Source of the DNA: Archilochus colubris
Taxonomy: Eukaryota; Chordata; Aves; Apodiformes; Trochilidae
Length of the DNA: 64,000 nt
Assembly: GCA_023079485.1 (NCBI GenBank)
Contig: CM041084.1
Coordinates: forward strand, 101,846,467-101,910,466
Direction of reading: 5' to 3'
Within the stretch, counting starts at the first letter, position 1. Each line of letters starts with the position of its first letter. The notes beneath the pieces were generated by a model that saw only the letters and a program-made list of their open reading frames with translations, was not told the origin of the DNA and searched no databases. Of the stretch, positions 36,797 to 50,409 are shown piece after piece. Both the position numbers and the translations under genes were made by a program.

Positions 36797-39700
36797 CTTC
36801 AACATAGATATCCAGGTATTTTCATCTTCTAAGTAAAATAGAGGACCACCTTCAGTTTCACAGTGTATTCTATCATGTTTTGAAAAGGAGAGGTTTTTTC
36901 TTACCTCATTCACAGGTGGTTGCTTGGTCTGTGATTTATACAGGATATATCACACACTATTGTGAGCACTTTTTTTCACTTTTTGACCTTGCTGGATTTT
37001 TTTTTCCATTAATTTTTCACTGGAAAAGATTAGTGTTCCAGTTCAGTCAAAGCATATATTTTAATTCTAAATATAATAATTAAATTCAGATAAATATTTG
37101 GAAATACTTAAGAATTCCAACTATCAACAGGACAAGAGGCCAGCTGACTTTCTCAGAAGTTAAAGGCTCTCTTCCTTTAAAATGAAGCATAAGACCCATT
37201 GAAGATTCTCAACACTGACAAACACCCACTCTTCAGAAATTTTTTTTACATCCTCATTGCCTCTATCTGAATCATTGCCCACTACAATAATTAGTTCTGC
37301 TTAACAGAATGCATTCTGTACAAATTTGGCCCAGTGATAGCCTGTAGCATAGAATACATCTGGGTTCTTTAAAAATGAAAAAAAAAATTGAAAATTTGTA
37401 ATGTGTGTTAGGCATAATTTTGCATCGTTTAAGCAAAATTCTATTTATTGGAAAAGTTTTCATAATAGAAACCATTTGCAGACTTCCACCTTGAGGTATT
37501 CAGTTATTTGGCCCTGTTTATAATTTCATTGGCAAGCCAGCTTGCTCAGACCACAATGTATTTCACACGTACCTAAAATAAGAGACTATTACATCATGTT
37601 GTATTTCAGTTCAGCAGGCAGGTGCTTTTGTAATCACTGCAAAACAAAACTGGAAAGACCTTGGAATGTAAAGACAGAGTTACGAAACGCTCAGTTGGGC
37701 TTTTTTAATTATCCTATGACAGCTTTCGTTTGATGTAAAATCACCTGAAGGTAAAGAGGTATCTGCTTCTTTCTTCTGAAGAATAGCTCTGGTAAAGTCA
37801 TATGGAGGAAAAGTCTCCCTGCTCCTGAGGTATCACTTTTGCTGTGCAGTATCAATGATAAAAGAAAAAAATTCCCAGAAAAACAGAGAATGCTGCTCAG
37901 AGAATCAGTAGAGAATTTGCCAGAAATCCTACTGCACAGCACCATTTCTTTTATTTACTTATATTCTGGGTATTATTTTAAATAAAATTATAGAAGGAAA
38001 GTTAGTAATGCCATCTTCTTTGGTATGACTGGAGAAGTTCCAGTGTTTTGTCTCAGATGATGATAACTCTATTTGAACAATTTTCCAAAAAATCTTTACT
38101 TGCTTGATTGCTTGCTTGGGGTTTTTCTATCATGAAGGGATAGATGCAAGTCATATCTGAGCTCCAATCTATACTTATTCAATCACAGCTTGAGAAATTG
38201 GCTGTAGGGTTATCCAAGAGGTCACTGCTCTATGTTCTCACCCACATTTCAACCCCTGTGACAACAGGATTAGTTTGCATTTCAAGTCACCACCACCCTG
38301 ATGTTTGCGGGGAACCAATATGTAATTAGTTAGAAGTGCTTGCTTAGAGAAGAAAAACCAGTATTTTCAGGCACTTTAAACTTCTTAATTTCCTTCATAT
38401 ACAAACTGAATAAAATAGAGGATAATGAACCAGCCACTTAATGAGATTGCAATATGATCTTTCAAAATGAACTCATCACAATAGAAGAGGAGAGAAAATC
38501 CTGAGGCACCACCAGCACATATTATATTACAGTCCAGGTCAACAATGTGCAGGTGTTATCAAGAACTAATGCATGCCCGCAGCTGGTGAGATACTTAAGT
38601 ATTTTTCACATAGCATGCCTGGCCCTGTATTGAGTTTTGCATTCTCAAACATTCATTTGAAGGCAATGCTGTTACTCAGAGATATAAAAATGTGACCTCT
38701 TATCTCCCCTTTACTTAGGTGGACTTGGGATTTTTCTCTTTTCTCTTATGGATATACTAGTTTACCCTCCTCATTACTTTAAAATGTACTTGTTATTCAG
38801 AGTGCTCCGGTTTGTTGTTGCACATCTGTACAGCTCATCTGGAATATTTTTATTTTTTTTTAGTAGGTATCTTAAACTTTTTAAATGGAAGAAGACTAAA
38901 TAGGAAGTGGGAAAATGCTGCATATGGAAAATGCATACGAAAAATGCAGGTGGCTGATTGTTTATGTGAAGGCTTTGGAGTAACTGTGTTGACTTGCAAA
39001 ACAAAGATGTGTTCCTAAGCTCACTGGGAGATTTATACAGACCTAGCCCGGATGTTTGCAAATGTCTTTCTGAACAAGGTGACTCAGAAGCAGGCACATG
39101 GCAGGGCTTGCAGACTCATGGCCATGCAGTGTGTGGGTGATCATCACCTGGTTTCAGGTTCATGTGGAGCTGAGCACGCTGAGCACTGAAAATGCATTGC
39201 AGTGTGTTAGGAAAAAATGCTTATAAAATAAACACTGCAGTGACATTCAAAAGCAAATACTACTTTAGTATTTACTAGGAAAAAAAAAAAGAAACAGATT
39301 TGTAGATAAATACTGGCCACTCTTGTAACTTGAGGTAGCACAGGAGGACTTTCAGTTATAAGACTTTCTGGCCCAGAAGATGCCTTTTAGCTGAGCTGGA
39401 ATGTTATACTCCCACTTAATGCAGGAGCCAGAGCTGCTGCATAAATCACAGTGCTAAGGAGGGAGAGCTGGTTGTGCAGCCAGCTCAGCACACAGCCGGG
39501 TGACATTCCTGAAAAGTAACTGCTTTCCTTCTGTGGTTTGGCAGAGACCTGTAAGTCTTGGGTTTTCCCACTGGCAGAATTAATCAAACTTTTCACGTAT
39601 GAATGGGGAAGACCTGAAAAATTAAACTAAGTGGGTGAGGTCTGAGCTTGTGGAGGCAGCAATTTCTGTAGAATAGAACAAGGGCTGCAGAAGGGAATAG

Positions 39701-39972
39701 ATTGATCCCAGATACCAGGAGGTTAAAAAAAGAAAAAAAAGCTGTCTGTCAGTATTCTGAGTAGGAGTTAGCCTAATATAAATACAGACTGAGACTCAAA
39801 CTTCACTTCTTGCCACGAATCCATCAGAAAATGCAGATGTGCAGGGGTGTGATGGGAAGTTTAAAGTGTGTTAGCAGATGCCTAAGAGGAGGGAAATGAT
39901 TGCATGACTTGATTGATTTACAATAATAGCAGAAATTACAGAAATGGCAGTGACACAGTCTGTGTCCAGTGT

Positions 39973-40005
39973 TCAGACCTGGAGGTCCATGATCAGACCT
40001 GGAGG
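39973..40005. repeat. 13-base direct repeat, period 20
   Basis: tcagacctggagg occurs at 39973-39985 and 39993-40005. Confidence 0.85.
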
Positions 40006-40129
40006 CATTTTCTTCCCTCTTTTGGAGGGCTCTTCAAACATATGCTTTCAGGTGACTGCCTGGCACATCAAAATGCTTGAAATACTAAACTAAGAGTTTA
40101 ATCTGAGTAGACTGTGGATGACTTTTCAG

Positions 40130-41055
40130 AATCACTAGAGGGCACAGTTACTGAGGTTGGAAAAGACCTTTAAGATCATCAAGTCCAATCAATAACCCAC
40201 CACTGTCAATTCCACCTCTAAGCCATGCCCCTAAGCACCACATCTGCAAGTCTTCTAAATGTCTCCAGGGAAGGTGACAGTGGGTCCCTGAGCAGTGGGT
40301 CCCAGTGCATGACAACCCTTTCAGTAAAGACATTCTTCCCAATGTCCAATCAAACCTCTTCTGGTAAAACTTGAGGCTATTTCTTCTTGTCCTGTTGCTG
40401 GTTACCTGGGAGAAGAGACCAACTCCCACCTCATGACAACCTTCTTTCAGGTAGCTTCAGAGAGCCATAAGGTCTCCCCTCAGCCTCCTTTTCTCCAGGC
40501 TAAGCAACCTCAGTTCCCTCAGACATCCCTCATAAGACTTGTGCTCTAGACTCTTCACCAGCTTCATTGGACTTCTTTAGACACACTCCAGCTCCTCAAT
40601 GTCTTTCTTGTAGTGAAGGTCCCATACCTGAATACAGTATTTGATGGGTGGCCTCACCAGTGCAGAGTACAGGGGAGCAATCACTTCCCAAGTCCTGCTG
40701 GCCACACAAGCCAGGATGCTCTCTCTTGCCCTTCTTGGACACCAGGATGGCCACACTGCTGGCTCACAGTCAGCTGGCTGTTGACCAGCACCCCCAAGTT
40801 TTTTTCTTCTGGGAAGCTTTCCAGCTAGTCTTCCCCAAGCCTGTAGTGTTGCATGGGGTTTCTGTGACCCAAGAGCAGCACATGGCACTTGGATATATTG
40901 AACTTCCTACAGCTGGCCTTGGACATTGATCCAGCCTGTACAGATCCCTTTGCAGAGCCTTCCTACCTTTAGGCATATCAACACTCTCACCCACCTTGCT
41001 GTTATCTGCAAACTTACTGAGGGTGTACTCAGTCCCCTTAGTGACAGCCCAAAGG
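40130..41055 (-). mobile_element. CR1 LINE fragment, antisense, about 925 bases
   Basis: Starts at gaggttggaaaagaccttta with no clear catagaat tail, then follows CR1 in reverse complement: gtccaatcaataacccacca, ttcagtaaagacattcttcc, cttgaggctatttcttcttg, ctttcaggtagcttcagaga, ctccaggctaagcaacctca, gcccttcttggacaccagga and ttgaccagcacccccaagtt. The right end (ctgttatctgcaaacttact) marks a 5' truncation at about the same place as the copy at 28760. Frames are broken. Confidence 0.93.
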
Positions 41056-41679
41056 AGACTCAGGCTGAAAAAGGCAAGAACCTTGTGTTACATGTTTATT
41101 TGTTCTAAGTTCAGGCATTTTCCTTCAAGGAGGAATCTCTGCAAACACTTTTAAGCACTTACTCAGTAAGATTGGCAATCAGGGACATGAAGGCCTACAG
41201 CTTTTCTCTGAGAGAAAATATACTTTTCCCAAGCTGGGTGCTCATGGTTATGTTATATCTTACTCTCCTAGATGTCCCAAGGGAGGATTTGTTTCTCTTC
41301 CTAAATACTCTGTGGGGTTATACAGCAATGGCTTACTCTGCCATCACTGGGTTGAGATGGTTCATTTGAGTTGACCTGTTTCTACGCCTCAGCATCTCTT
41401 TTCACTCTCTGGGGTGGAACAGAAGAGCACTCACAACTATTCCCCCCACACACACACCCACATGGGAACCAGCACCAATATGTAGACAAGATTTCTGATA
41501 GAAGATAATTGTATGTCTGTCTGCATCATCTTCCATCTGCTTCTTTTACCAATTCAACTGCATACATGGCATTATGTGCCCCTTCCATGCTGTGCTCGGT
41601 TCTTTCACTATCGCTAGAAATCAGGGAGAAGATACAGCATGTCATGACAAGAGGGAGTTTGCTTGGATTCATTAGCCTT

Positions 41680-41697
41680 TATTTATTTATTTATTTT
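41680..41697. repeat. (TTTA)n microsatellite
   Basis: About four and a half copies of tttat/ttta in a row. Confidence 0.8.
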
Positions 41698-42499
41698 GCA
41701 CTGCACTTGAGAGGATTTTGAAAAAAAATGAGAAATTTTGTTTTAACCCCTATGTGAATTTTTATGCAATAGTCAGCATTGCTTGCTAATATTTTAACAG
41801 GCATTATGGGCTCCTGAAACATGATCACACAACCTCAACACCCCCACACCCCAACAGAGGTATAAAACAACCCAATGAATCCTTGTTCATTGAGAAGGAA
41901 GTAGGTTTCTAATGAAATAATAAAAAGTGGTTACATGGATGGTTCTGAAGCTGGCAGTAACCAAACGTAGAATTTTAGAAGGGGACTGGGATTTTTAGAA
42001 GCTTTTGTTACAAAAAAATATTGATTGAGTTCCTGCTGTCCTTTATCAGAGTTCTCTGGCAGGACACCATGTACACTCAAAAAAGTCACAACAGCTGGAG
42101 ATAGACACGCTAGAGAGTCCCTTGACAGCAAAGTTTGTGGACCTCTGGATTTACTTTTTAAAGTGCTCTCCTCTGTTGCCCAAACAGAATCTGTAAAATC
42201 AGGCAGAGAGACAAATACACTCTACTGCAATTTCTGTCGTCTCTCACCCTGTGACAACCCTGTGACACCAGTACATCCCATGTGGCTTTGTGGTACGTGT
42301 TGGATAGTCGATTTTAGTCTGATTAGTGGAATCTTGTCCTAATAAAAAAAGAAGCAGATGCCAGTTTCGTGCAGATAACAGTGAATTGCTCTTTAGCAGA
42401 TGAGCTTTTCCTGGTTGTTTCCAAATTTTAGATTTTTCTTTCTTACACTTGGCTCTTTAGCAACACACTAAGGACTCGATAAAAGATGTTATTATGTAT

Positions 42500-42543
42500 T
42501 TATATTTGTATATACATATGTGTGTATATATATGTATATTTAG
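42500..42543. repeat. TA/TG-rich microsatellite-like stretch
   Basis: Alternating tata, tgtg and tata units (tatacatatgtgtgtatata is the core) over about 45 bases. Confidence 0.75.
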
Positions 42544-45281
42544 CTCTAAGGCAGGAAATCCCCATGAGGGAGTTCACTTTATTATAAAGGTAAAACAGAA
42601 AATGGCATCTTTAAAACCTGAAAAAAATCCATGGTGAGAAGGAAGAATGCTCAAAACTGTTCAAGTGCTGCACTTGTCTCCGTTGGTAGCGTGACAGATT
42701 TGTGTTTGCTACACTTGAAAAAGCATCAACAGAACAGAGGTGCCAACATGATGAAACTACCCCCAGCCTGATGACCCATATCATGACCAGGATTAGACAG
42801 ATGCACTTGAATGACTTTGTTCTGCACATGTTCCTCCCTGATGTCCTTCAGTGTTTGCCTTTTGTCAGAGGCAACACTGGATTGTTCTACCTTCTCGCAA
42901 CAGTAAAATGCAAATAAAATGGAGAAGAGACACATATGTTGCATGTGCCCACCAGCCATGCCAGAGGTGGAGCATTCAGCCTAAGATAACTAAGTCCTGG
43001 AGAACTAAGCTGTCTCTCATAGGCTACAAAGATGAAAGCTGGAATATTTAGCAATAGTGGTGGTTCTGGGGTTTATTTTTTCTTGGGTTGGGGTTGTGTG
43101 TCGTTTGTTGTTGTGAGCTTTCTGGTTTTTGAAGGGAAATTTTAGTGTACTTCTCTGCTGACTTATAGAAGCATTCAGAACATGTTTCTGGACTTCCACT
43201 TTATTCTGCTCTGTCATTTTCTGTTGGCAGAGCACATAATCCATCTGGCACAACACTGCACTTTGTGCTATGAATTGGAATGCTGAGCTTGCAGAAGACA
43301 ATAGTCTTAGGACTATTTTTCATTGTAATGCTATTTTATATTGAGTCTGGCCTAAAGGGAAAGCCATCATCAGTCTTGTCTCTCCCTTTTTTAATTCAGA
43401 AATGAAATGTAACAAATGAAAGTGTTTTTCATAAAGAGTATATATACAACAGAGTGCATTGTATTTTCCTACATTAAAAGGAAATATTTGAAACAAAACT
43501 TTCCTCTTCTTGTAAATCCCAGTTGTCTACCTTCTCTTTGCCATTTGAAAGCCATTTTGAACTCAAGAGAACTCCTCCAGGAAAACAGTCGAACCTATTT
43601 CACTCTTAATCTTCTAACACTGCATTTTCAACTCTTTAACATGGATTTGAACTACATTATGGACAGTTTATATGAATCAGAAATGATGAGTGTATAGCTT
43701 TTCTTCCCCCACTATTTGTCCTGGACCATCACTCGAGTTGGGCACTAAGCTAAGACAGTTTCATGCCTCTGTCTCAGACTTCCCTGTACAAACCAGAGCA
43801 AATCAGCTAAGTCTAGGTCCTCCCATGCTTACCTGTGCTGACCAACACCTTACTCAGCAAGTAGTCAGCTAAGCAAATTAGGAACCAGAATGATTTTCCG
43901 TCCTAATTAAGACTGTATAAATACAAACACTTCTGCTAACAGTTGGTTCAAAGTCTTTATTAACATGTATGTTGCAGCAAAGTTAGGGGTGATTAGACCT
44001 ATGCATCTTAAACCTTTTCATTCCTATATATGAAGGAAAACAGTAGAATCAGCTTCTGTATGTCTGAAATGTACAGAGCAGAAACCAAAGGGCAGCATGC
44101 AAAGATAGCTTAAAGATTTCCTTTACATACCTGCATGATGCTCTATTTTAGATGCTTCACTAAAACATGTTTTCTGCTGAAATGAACACTTCGCTGCCTC
44201 TCAGAACCTTTCAGTCACATTTTGCCCTCACCAGCAGGGTACCTCCATCTTCCCTGAGGCACAGTGTGGATCAGAGACATTTGCCTTCCTTTGCTCCTCT
44301 GGAGACCTTATTTCTCCACTGGGACTCATCAGGCTCCATTTCCACACTCTTCGTTGCAAGGCTGGCTCATTTGCTGGTCAGCCCCTTGGGACACCCACAA
44401 CATCAGCCAGCAGAGAAGCACAAACCCAAAGCAGTCATCTTCTCCCAGTGTCTCCTGCTACTCCTCCCCCCCCCATGCATTGTCAGCATGTTGGCATTGA
44501 AGTTGCTCTTCCATCTTATGGGATTAGGGCAGCAGTATGGGCAAAAAGGAGGGTGAAGCTGGTTTGGGGACCTGCCACCTTGAGTCCCATCACATTGCCT
44601 TAGAGGACAGCATTTCTGGTTCCTCATTGTCCTCTGCAAGCTCCCTGAATGCTGCTTCAACCAACACCATCACATTCTGTACGCACAAGGGACTAGAAGG
44701 TTCCCAAGCAAAATCCTTTTACTACAGCAGTAAGCACTTGTCCCATGTCACACCAGTAAGCATTGCAGCACAGAAATGATGCAGCATCCTTGAGGAGCTT
44801 GTTCAAGATCTTTAATAATTCACATCCTCCTTCTGCCAATTAATGTATCCAGTGCAGTGAGTGGAGCTAACATATTGTTTTCATCTTGGACAAAGAGCTG
44901 CCCCATAGACTCAGTCCCTTGTCTGTCGTACTTAGTTGTGGAAATTATGATACCACAAACAGAGGTTTAGGCAATGCAGAATAAGCAGAAAGAAGATGGA
45001 GTTGATCTCTTAAGGAAGAAAATTGTATTTTCATTTACAGGTTACTACTAATAGTAACTTTGAGAAGACGAATTAAACACTCAGATCTTCCCCTGTCATA
45101 CACAGACATATTTATGCTTAAATTGAGTGTTTTGAAAATTTTCAGTGGCATTTCAGCTGTTCATTAAAGTGTACTGTAGAATATAGTGACGATTTATTAC
45201 ACAGCTATAAAAGAAGTAGTAATCACTATAACTGCAGAGCTTTAGATGTTGCTTTGCTATGCTGTAAATCCTTTTCCTTTC

Positions 45282-45305
45282 TTTTTTTTTTTTTTTTTTT
45301 TTTTT
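45282..45305. repeat. Poly(T) run, 24 bases
   Basis: Uninterrupted run of 24 T following a C/T-rich lead-in. Confidence 0.92.
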
Positions 45306-45829
45306 CCCATCACTACGTCTAGTGAAACAGTGATTGTAGCAATCAGTAAGCAAGGAGCCGTGTCCTCCAGCAGCTGCCAATACCCGAGTCTATTTTATAC
45401 AACAGATGGGAGGTTTGAGCAGGCTAAGATAAGTGGCCACCTGTAAAATATAGTTCTTGATATGTGCCAAACTGGCCAGTTGTATAGTCAGGAGCAAAAC
45501 TAGTCAGAAAAAGAAGGCAGCTGTGCTGACCACCCACATCTGAAACAACAGGGAAACATTTACTCTCATGGATGGATGACCTTGTTTCCAGCAGGGTTGA
45601 AAAGATGCTGTTACGCAACACTAATGCATACAGAAAATTAATTTCTATGCCTTTTGTGGTGGCTTTGCCATGCCACTTGGAGTATCTCATCTGATCTGTA
45701 CTGTGGCTGCCACAGCAAAGAGTTGCTGCTCTGGGTACCTGCATCTTGTCATATCAATCTTTAAAGGGCACCTTCCTCAGCACTTGCAAATTTCTGCCTG
45801 GTAATGTCTGTGCACTGAGTTTGGAGTTG

Positions 45830-46060
45830 TGCTGCAGTCTTGTTGTGAGCTAAGCTAATCAGTGAACAGCAGCAGCCTCAGGTGACGTATTTGACTAATT
45901 GGCAGCTAATCAAGCATCCTTAAATATTGCATGTCACATATTGGCAGCAAACTGCTCTCAACATATGCATAAAATACATTTTGAATTAATTTAAGAAATG
46001 TATTTCGGGCAATGCTCATCAGTTTACAGATCTGCAGAGCGGTGAAGTAGCTCTCATGCA
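45830..46060. promoter_or_regulatory. Possible enhancer with CRE-like, homeodomain and POU-like sites
   Basis: Non-repetitive sequence with gctaatcagtgaac, a CRE-like ggtgacgtat (45881-45890), gactaattggcagctaatca, atgtcacatattggcagcaa and catatgcataaaata (POU/octamer-like). The density of ATTA/TAAT cores is typical of conserved brain enhancers. This is a reading by eye without alignment. Confidence 0.3.
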
Positions 46061-47758
46061 TCTAAGAAATGGTTTGTTGAATTATTCATCCTATTCTTAT
46101 CTTTTTAAAATTTTTATTTCTTTATTTTTTAATCAAATAACAGACTAGATTTTTTTTTCAGAGAGTTCCAGAGTGTTAGTTATCAAAAAGTTGTAGCTAA
46201 CCACTGGTAGGAGTCACTTTTTCATCATTTTCTCTTCCTTTTTTTGAGTTTGAAATGCCACTAACTATGATGTCTAAAACACTTTCTACTTTTGTCCTGT
46301 GGAATTAAATGGCATATGGAGTCAAAACATATGAATATGGATGCTGTGGGTATTGCACCACACAAACAGTAAAAATGGCAAAGCAGAGGCTTCATCTTCA
46401 TCTCGTGGCAAGAATATTGAGTAATTGGCATAAGTTAACATACTTTTATTAGGCAGGTTATTAGCAGCCAGAGAATACAATGCTGTAGAGATGACCTAGA
46501 TTTTATTACAGTATTGTACCATTCAGAAACAGACCCAGTTTCTGAACTACTTCGGTGTGTGATTACACAGTGGAATTGTCCTCCTAAAATACATTGACAA
46601 TTACCAGAATTGTGCATGCCACTGGGAAATTGCTCATACTAATTACCATCATTAGCTACTTGAATACAAAACATCTGAAAAATGCTTGAGGAATGAGACA
46701 TTAAATGGCTTCTGTTCTTTCAGGTCAGCTGTATATGTATCTCTAAAGACTAGGGAACCAAGATTAAGCCTAAGTGACAGATTTTTCTTTTATAAAACTG
46801 CAAACATCCATGTGAGATCTACACTTAAAAATGGAAAATCTTGTTAATATTTTAAATTTTTTACTTCATAACACATAAAGAATATTGAAGACACTCCAGT
46901 AAAAATATTGAAGAATCACCCCGTCAATATTTCATCCATTGATTAACTATATAAAAAGAAACATCCTCCAGAAGCATGATATGGATCCATCTTTATAGGA
47001 TGCCTCAGACTGGGAAGACAAAACTTAGCTGAAATTTTCAGAGGATAAAATGTCTCACAGGTGGAGGATTGTAGCTCCACATTATAACCTTTGCTAGTTG
47101 ACTGTAAGCACGTATGGCAGTAATAATGTAGTTTGTGCATATTAATTATGGGGGATGTTTTGTTTGTTTCTGACTACTTGTGTATCTCATCTGTAACTAC
47201 TGTAGGAGATTTGGAAAATGTTATAACTGCAGGAATACAAGTGTGTTTTTTAACCTTCTAATTTGACATCAAGTCAAGTAAAGCTACTTTCCTAGCCTGT
47301 ATTTTCTTGACTTTCAGTTTAAGCCATGAATAAAATAAAATTTAAATCACATCAGACCTTACAAGGTGTCCCAAGTTCCTGGAATTATTTCCCAGGTTAA
47401 AATGTACTGAGTGCATTTGCATGTTGTGTATGATCTGCCTGCCCTATTTGCCCACACAGCCTTGAGAGCTTCATAAGAAGCAGCCCCATCATATGGATAC
47501 ATACATGGGTGTCAGAGTCACAGCACCAGCAGGTCTCATCAGCACTAGGTTTTCACAGAAGAACAAGTCTTTAGAAGGCAGTCCTACAACCAGTATCTAA
47601 AGAAGTAGATGTTCAGCTGTTGTGTTTAGAAATACATAGCCAGTCTTACTATTGTGCCTCTCCTTTCTTCTCTCTAGTCCTGGTGATGCAGGACTAGATG
47701 CAGAATGATGAAATATCTAATTTTTATTTTTTTTTTCTCTTTTTCCCAACCCTCCCAG

Positions 47759-47936
47759 GATATCCAGTGAACATTCACCAAAGCTTCAGATCCGGAGCCA
47801 CAGTTACCTGAGGGCAGTGAGTGAAGTCTCCATCAACAGGAGCCTGGATAGTCTGGATCCTGCAGGGCTGCTGACATCCCCCAAGTTCCGCTCCCGCAAT
47901 GAGAGCTACATGAGAGCCATGAGCACCATCAGCCAG
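47759..47936 (+). CDS. DLGAP1: DLGAP1 coding exon 3 (residues 390-449) with GK-binding repeats 3 and 4
   Basis: The first base completes the split lysine codon from exon 2; the rest reads ISSEHSPKLQ through STISQ in phase 0. It contains GK-binding repeats 3, RSHSYLRA (402-409), and 4, RNESYMRA (436-443), with candidate phospho-serines 405 and 439 before tyrosine. The linker SINRSLDSLDPAGLLTSPK (414-432) matches mammalian DLGAP1 very closely. The acceptor has an excellent pyrimidine tract and cctcccag; the donor is CAG|gtaggt at 47937. Total 178 bases. Confidence 0.96.
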
Positions 47937-48279
47937 GTAGGTGGGTGACAGGCACCCACAGTCACCCAGAGAGGAGCCACCATGCAGAACACCAGTCCTT
48001 GCAATAGAGGAAACTTGATTTTGCTCGAAGTGGAACCAGACTGTTGCATGCCAGACATTTTCAAAATGTTTTTCAGTATGCAGAAATGTTTTCACACAGC
48101 CTTGGTTTTGAGAAGGTAAAATATGACAATGCCTTAGCCTGTTCTATGCAAATGGATGAGTGGCACAACATGCAATACATTTGAAGGAGCAGTCTAAGTT
48201 TTTATTTTTCTTTTTGAAAAGAAGGTGCAGGGTTTTCTTGAGGATCTTGTTCTTAGCACCTAAAATTTTTTGAATGCTT

Positions 48280-48294
48280 AAAAAAAAAAAAAAA
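48280..48294. repeat. Poly(A) run, 15 bases
   Basis: Uninterrupted A run in intron 3. Confidence 0.9.
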
Positions 48295-48876
48295 CCAACC
48301 ACGTTCACATAAGTTGAAAGTATTTTGTATTTCACAATTTTGGGGATTTCTATTAGGATTTTTCAAGCTTTCTTTATTGCTTTTGTGTACATTCTTAACC
48401 CTGTGCACCTCTGAAATTTTCGCCTATGTAGTACAAATGTCACATTAAATATATTAACATATAAATATTAAGTGCAAATTTATTATTGCCCTGAAGATGT
48501 CTTCATGCTCACTCTGGACTAGAAAAAAAAAAAGGGGGCTTTTTGATGCATTCAGTTTGACGAATGATTTTTAACGTTATAAAATAGCCTGTCTTGCATA
48601 CAACATCCTTGTACAGATGAATTGGTCAGGGACAGATCTGAAAGAAATGCAAGAGTGCCAGCAGTCCACAGGACAGTGGGCCAGTAGTTCATCTTCTATA
48701 TTCTATAGCTCTTTGGTACAATTTTTGGCTGTTTGCTTAAGTGGATTTTTTTGATAAATTGATAAATAACTTGGATAAAAGAATTTTCTTACATTAGACC
48801 AAAAGTGCATCAGGACAGGATATGTGGTGCCAAATACTGGCCACTTATTGTTGGTATGTCAGGCCGTTACAATGTC

Positions 48877-48894
48877 AAAAAAAAAAAAAAAAAA
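48877..48894. repeat. Poly(A) run, 18 bases
   Basis: Uninterrupted A run in intron 3. Confidence 0.9.
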
Positions 48895-49339
48895 GCACCT
48901 GACATCATTGATGCCAGGAATTCAGCTATGGCCTTAATAAATACATATGCTGTTCAGAATGGAGCTGCAGTTTGAATTTCTGCAGTATCCTGTAGCTGAG
49001 TGTTGCAACCTCAGTGTTGTATGTTACAATGAGGCACTTTGCACAGGGTATGCTCTAGAAAGAGAGACAGGATATATCCAGGAGGAAACATCACTGAAAT
49101 TCATGTCTCAGGCTGTATGAACATTAGATTTAATTTATTTATTTAACTGGACACTTAACACTTTTACAAATCTATCTGCCAAAGACTGAGTGTTATTTGC
49201 CAATATGAAGTTGGTTTTTTTTTCAAAAAAACATTAATTCAGAGATATTTATTTGGGAATCTGGCATTGTAGCATTTTAGGAATGTTCTATATGAGGGAC
49301 TGTGCACTACTCTTTTAAGCAGTTTCCCTTAGAAAAAAA

Positions 49340-49378
49340 AATCAAAACAAACCAACCAACCAAACAAACAAACAAAAG
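49340..49378. repeat. (CAAA)n / (CCAA)n simple repeat
   Basis: accaaccaaccaaacaaaca and neighbours form about 38 bases of four-base units. Confidence 0.85.
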
Positions 49379-50409
49379 AAATGTTCTACTCTTTGAGACT
49401 TTCCTTTTTATTTCTGTGTAAAAATATTCATCACAATGTTTTTCTTGGTAAAATTCACCCTGGAAAATAATACCCTTTTTTTTTACACCACCCTAGCACA
49501 GTCTTAGATTCTCTTGTAATCTTGCCCTTTTGCATGCTTTAAAACTATCAAAATCCCCAAGTGATGGTTTCCACGTGCATGTTTCCTACACTTATAATTA
49601 TTGTTCTCTAATGCCAAGCTCAGGGCTCCATTCTTATTTTAGAAACATGAGCAGCCTTTACTTACTAAACTGTGGTAAATGGTTTCCTGGTCTGTAAAAC
49701 CTGCAGCAAGACCACATGCTTGTGAATGTCCTTTAATCTGAGTGAGTGCAAGTCTTTGTCACCACCTAGTGTCTGCTCCAAAAAGGGTCTGAGGATTCCC
49801 TTGCATCTCTTGCTCTCAGCTAAAGGAGTCAGCCCTAAGATGCAGTTTTAAGATTATTTTTTATTTTTCCCCTGCAGAAAAGTTGGCTCCCTTATGAGCC
49901 TCCCCTTTCCAGCTGTTTGTTACTTCTCTCGAGTTTCCCAGCCCCTCAGGTTTATCTCTGTGATTGCCTCTGGGCTGCAGTGATTGTGTACCAGGATTAA
50001 GATGACCTTTTTTTTTCCTCAATTTCCCCAAAGAAAGAGTGATTTTTGTTTTTCAATGTAATGGTCATAATAGTCAGAGGTTCAGCTTCTGCTGTGGCCC
50101 CAGAGTGACATTAACCAGGCACTGCTATAAGGACTCTCAGCTTCCAACCTGTCTCAGGAGGAACCACAAGCCTCACCCCTGCAGAATCTCTACCTAAAGC
50201 CTCTGTCTTCCCTTTTTGTGCATTTTTTTTTTCCCCTAGAAATTGTTGCTTTGTAAAATGGGAGACATTTAGATGCCATTCACCTATTCCTCATGCGTGA
50301 AGGGATCTTCCAGCAGGTATCAGCCGTCGTGCTGCTGCAGCTTATGACTTCTTGTACTGGGAAGGCTGGGGTGTGGGATGTACTGAACCTGCCCCATCTT
50401 TGCCTGCAG

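Larger units (their letters stand above)
18231..47758 (+). other. DLGAP1: DLGAP1 intron 2 (29.5 kb)
   Basis: Phase-2 intron from the gtaggt donor to a strong acceptor with a long T/C tract (about 47720-47758). It holds an old sense CR1 (25540-25815), three larger antisense CR1 copies (28760-29590, 35733-36170, 40130-41055), an LTR element (29796-30789), many short homopolymer runs, and a few stretches that look like conserved regulatory DNA. No coding exon of DLGAP1 or other gene could be supported in it. Confidence 0.85.
47937..50409 (+). other. DLGAP1: DLGAP1 intron 3 (2.5 kb)
   Basis: Phase-0 intron, the shortest in the window. It holds poly(A) runs at 48280-48294 and 48877-48894, a CAAA/CCAA-type simple stretch near 49340-49377, and a T-rich region before the exon 4 acceptor. 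No CR1 was recognised. The 3' end is gatgccattcacctattcct-type sequence leading to tttgcctgcag. Confidence 0.9.

Noticed and set aside
45153..45380. Antisense frame with a run of lysines
   Set aside because: Produced by the 24-base poly(T) run.
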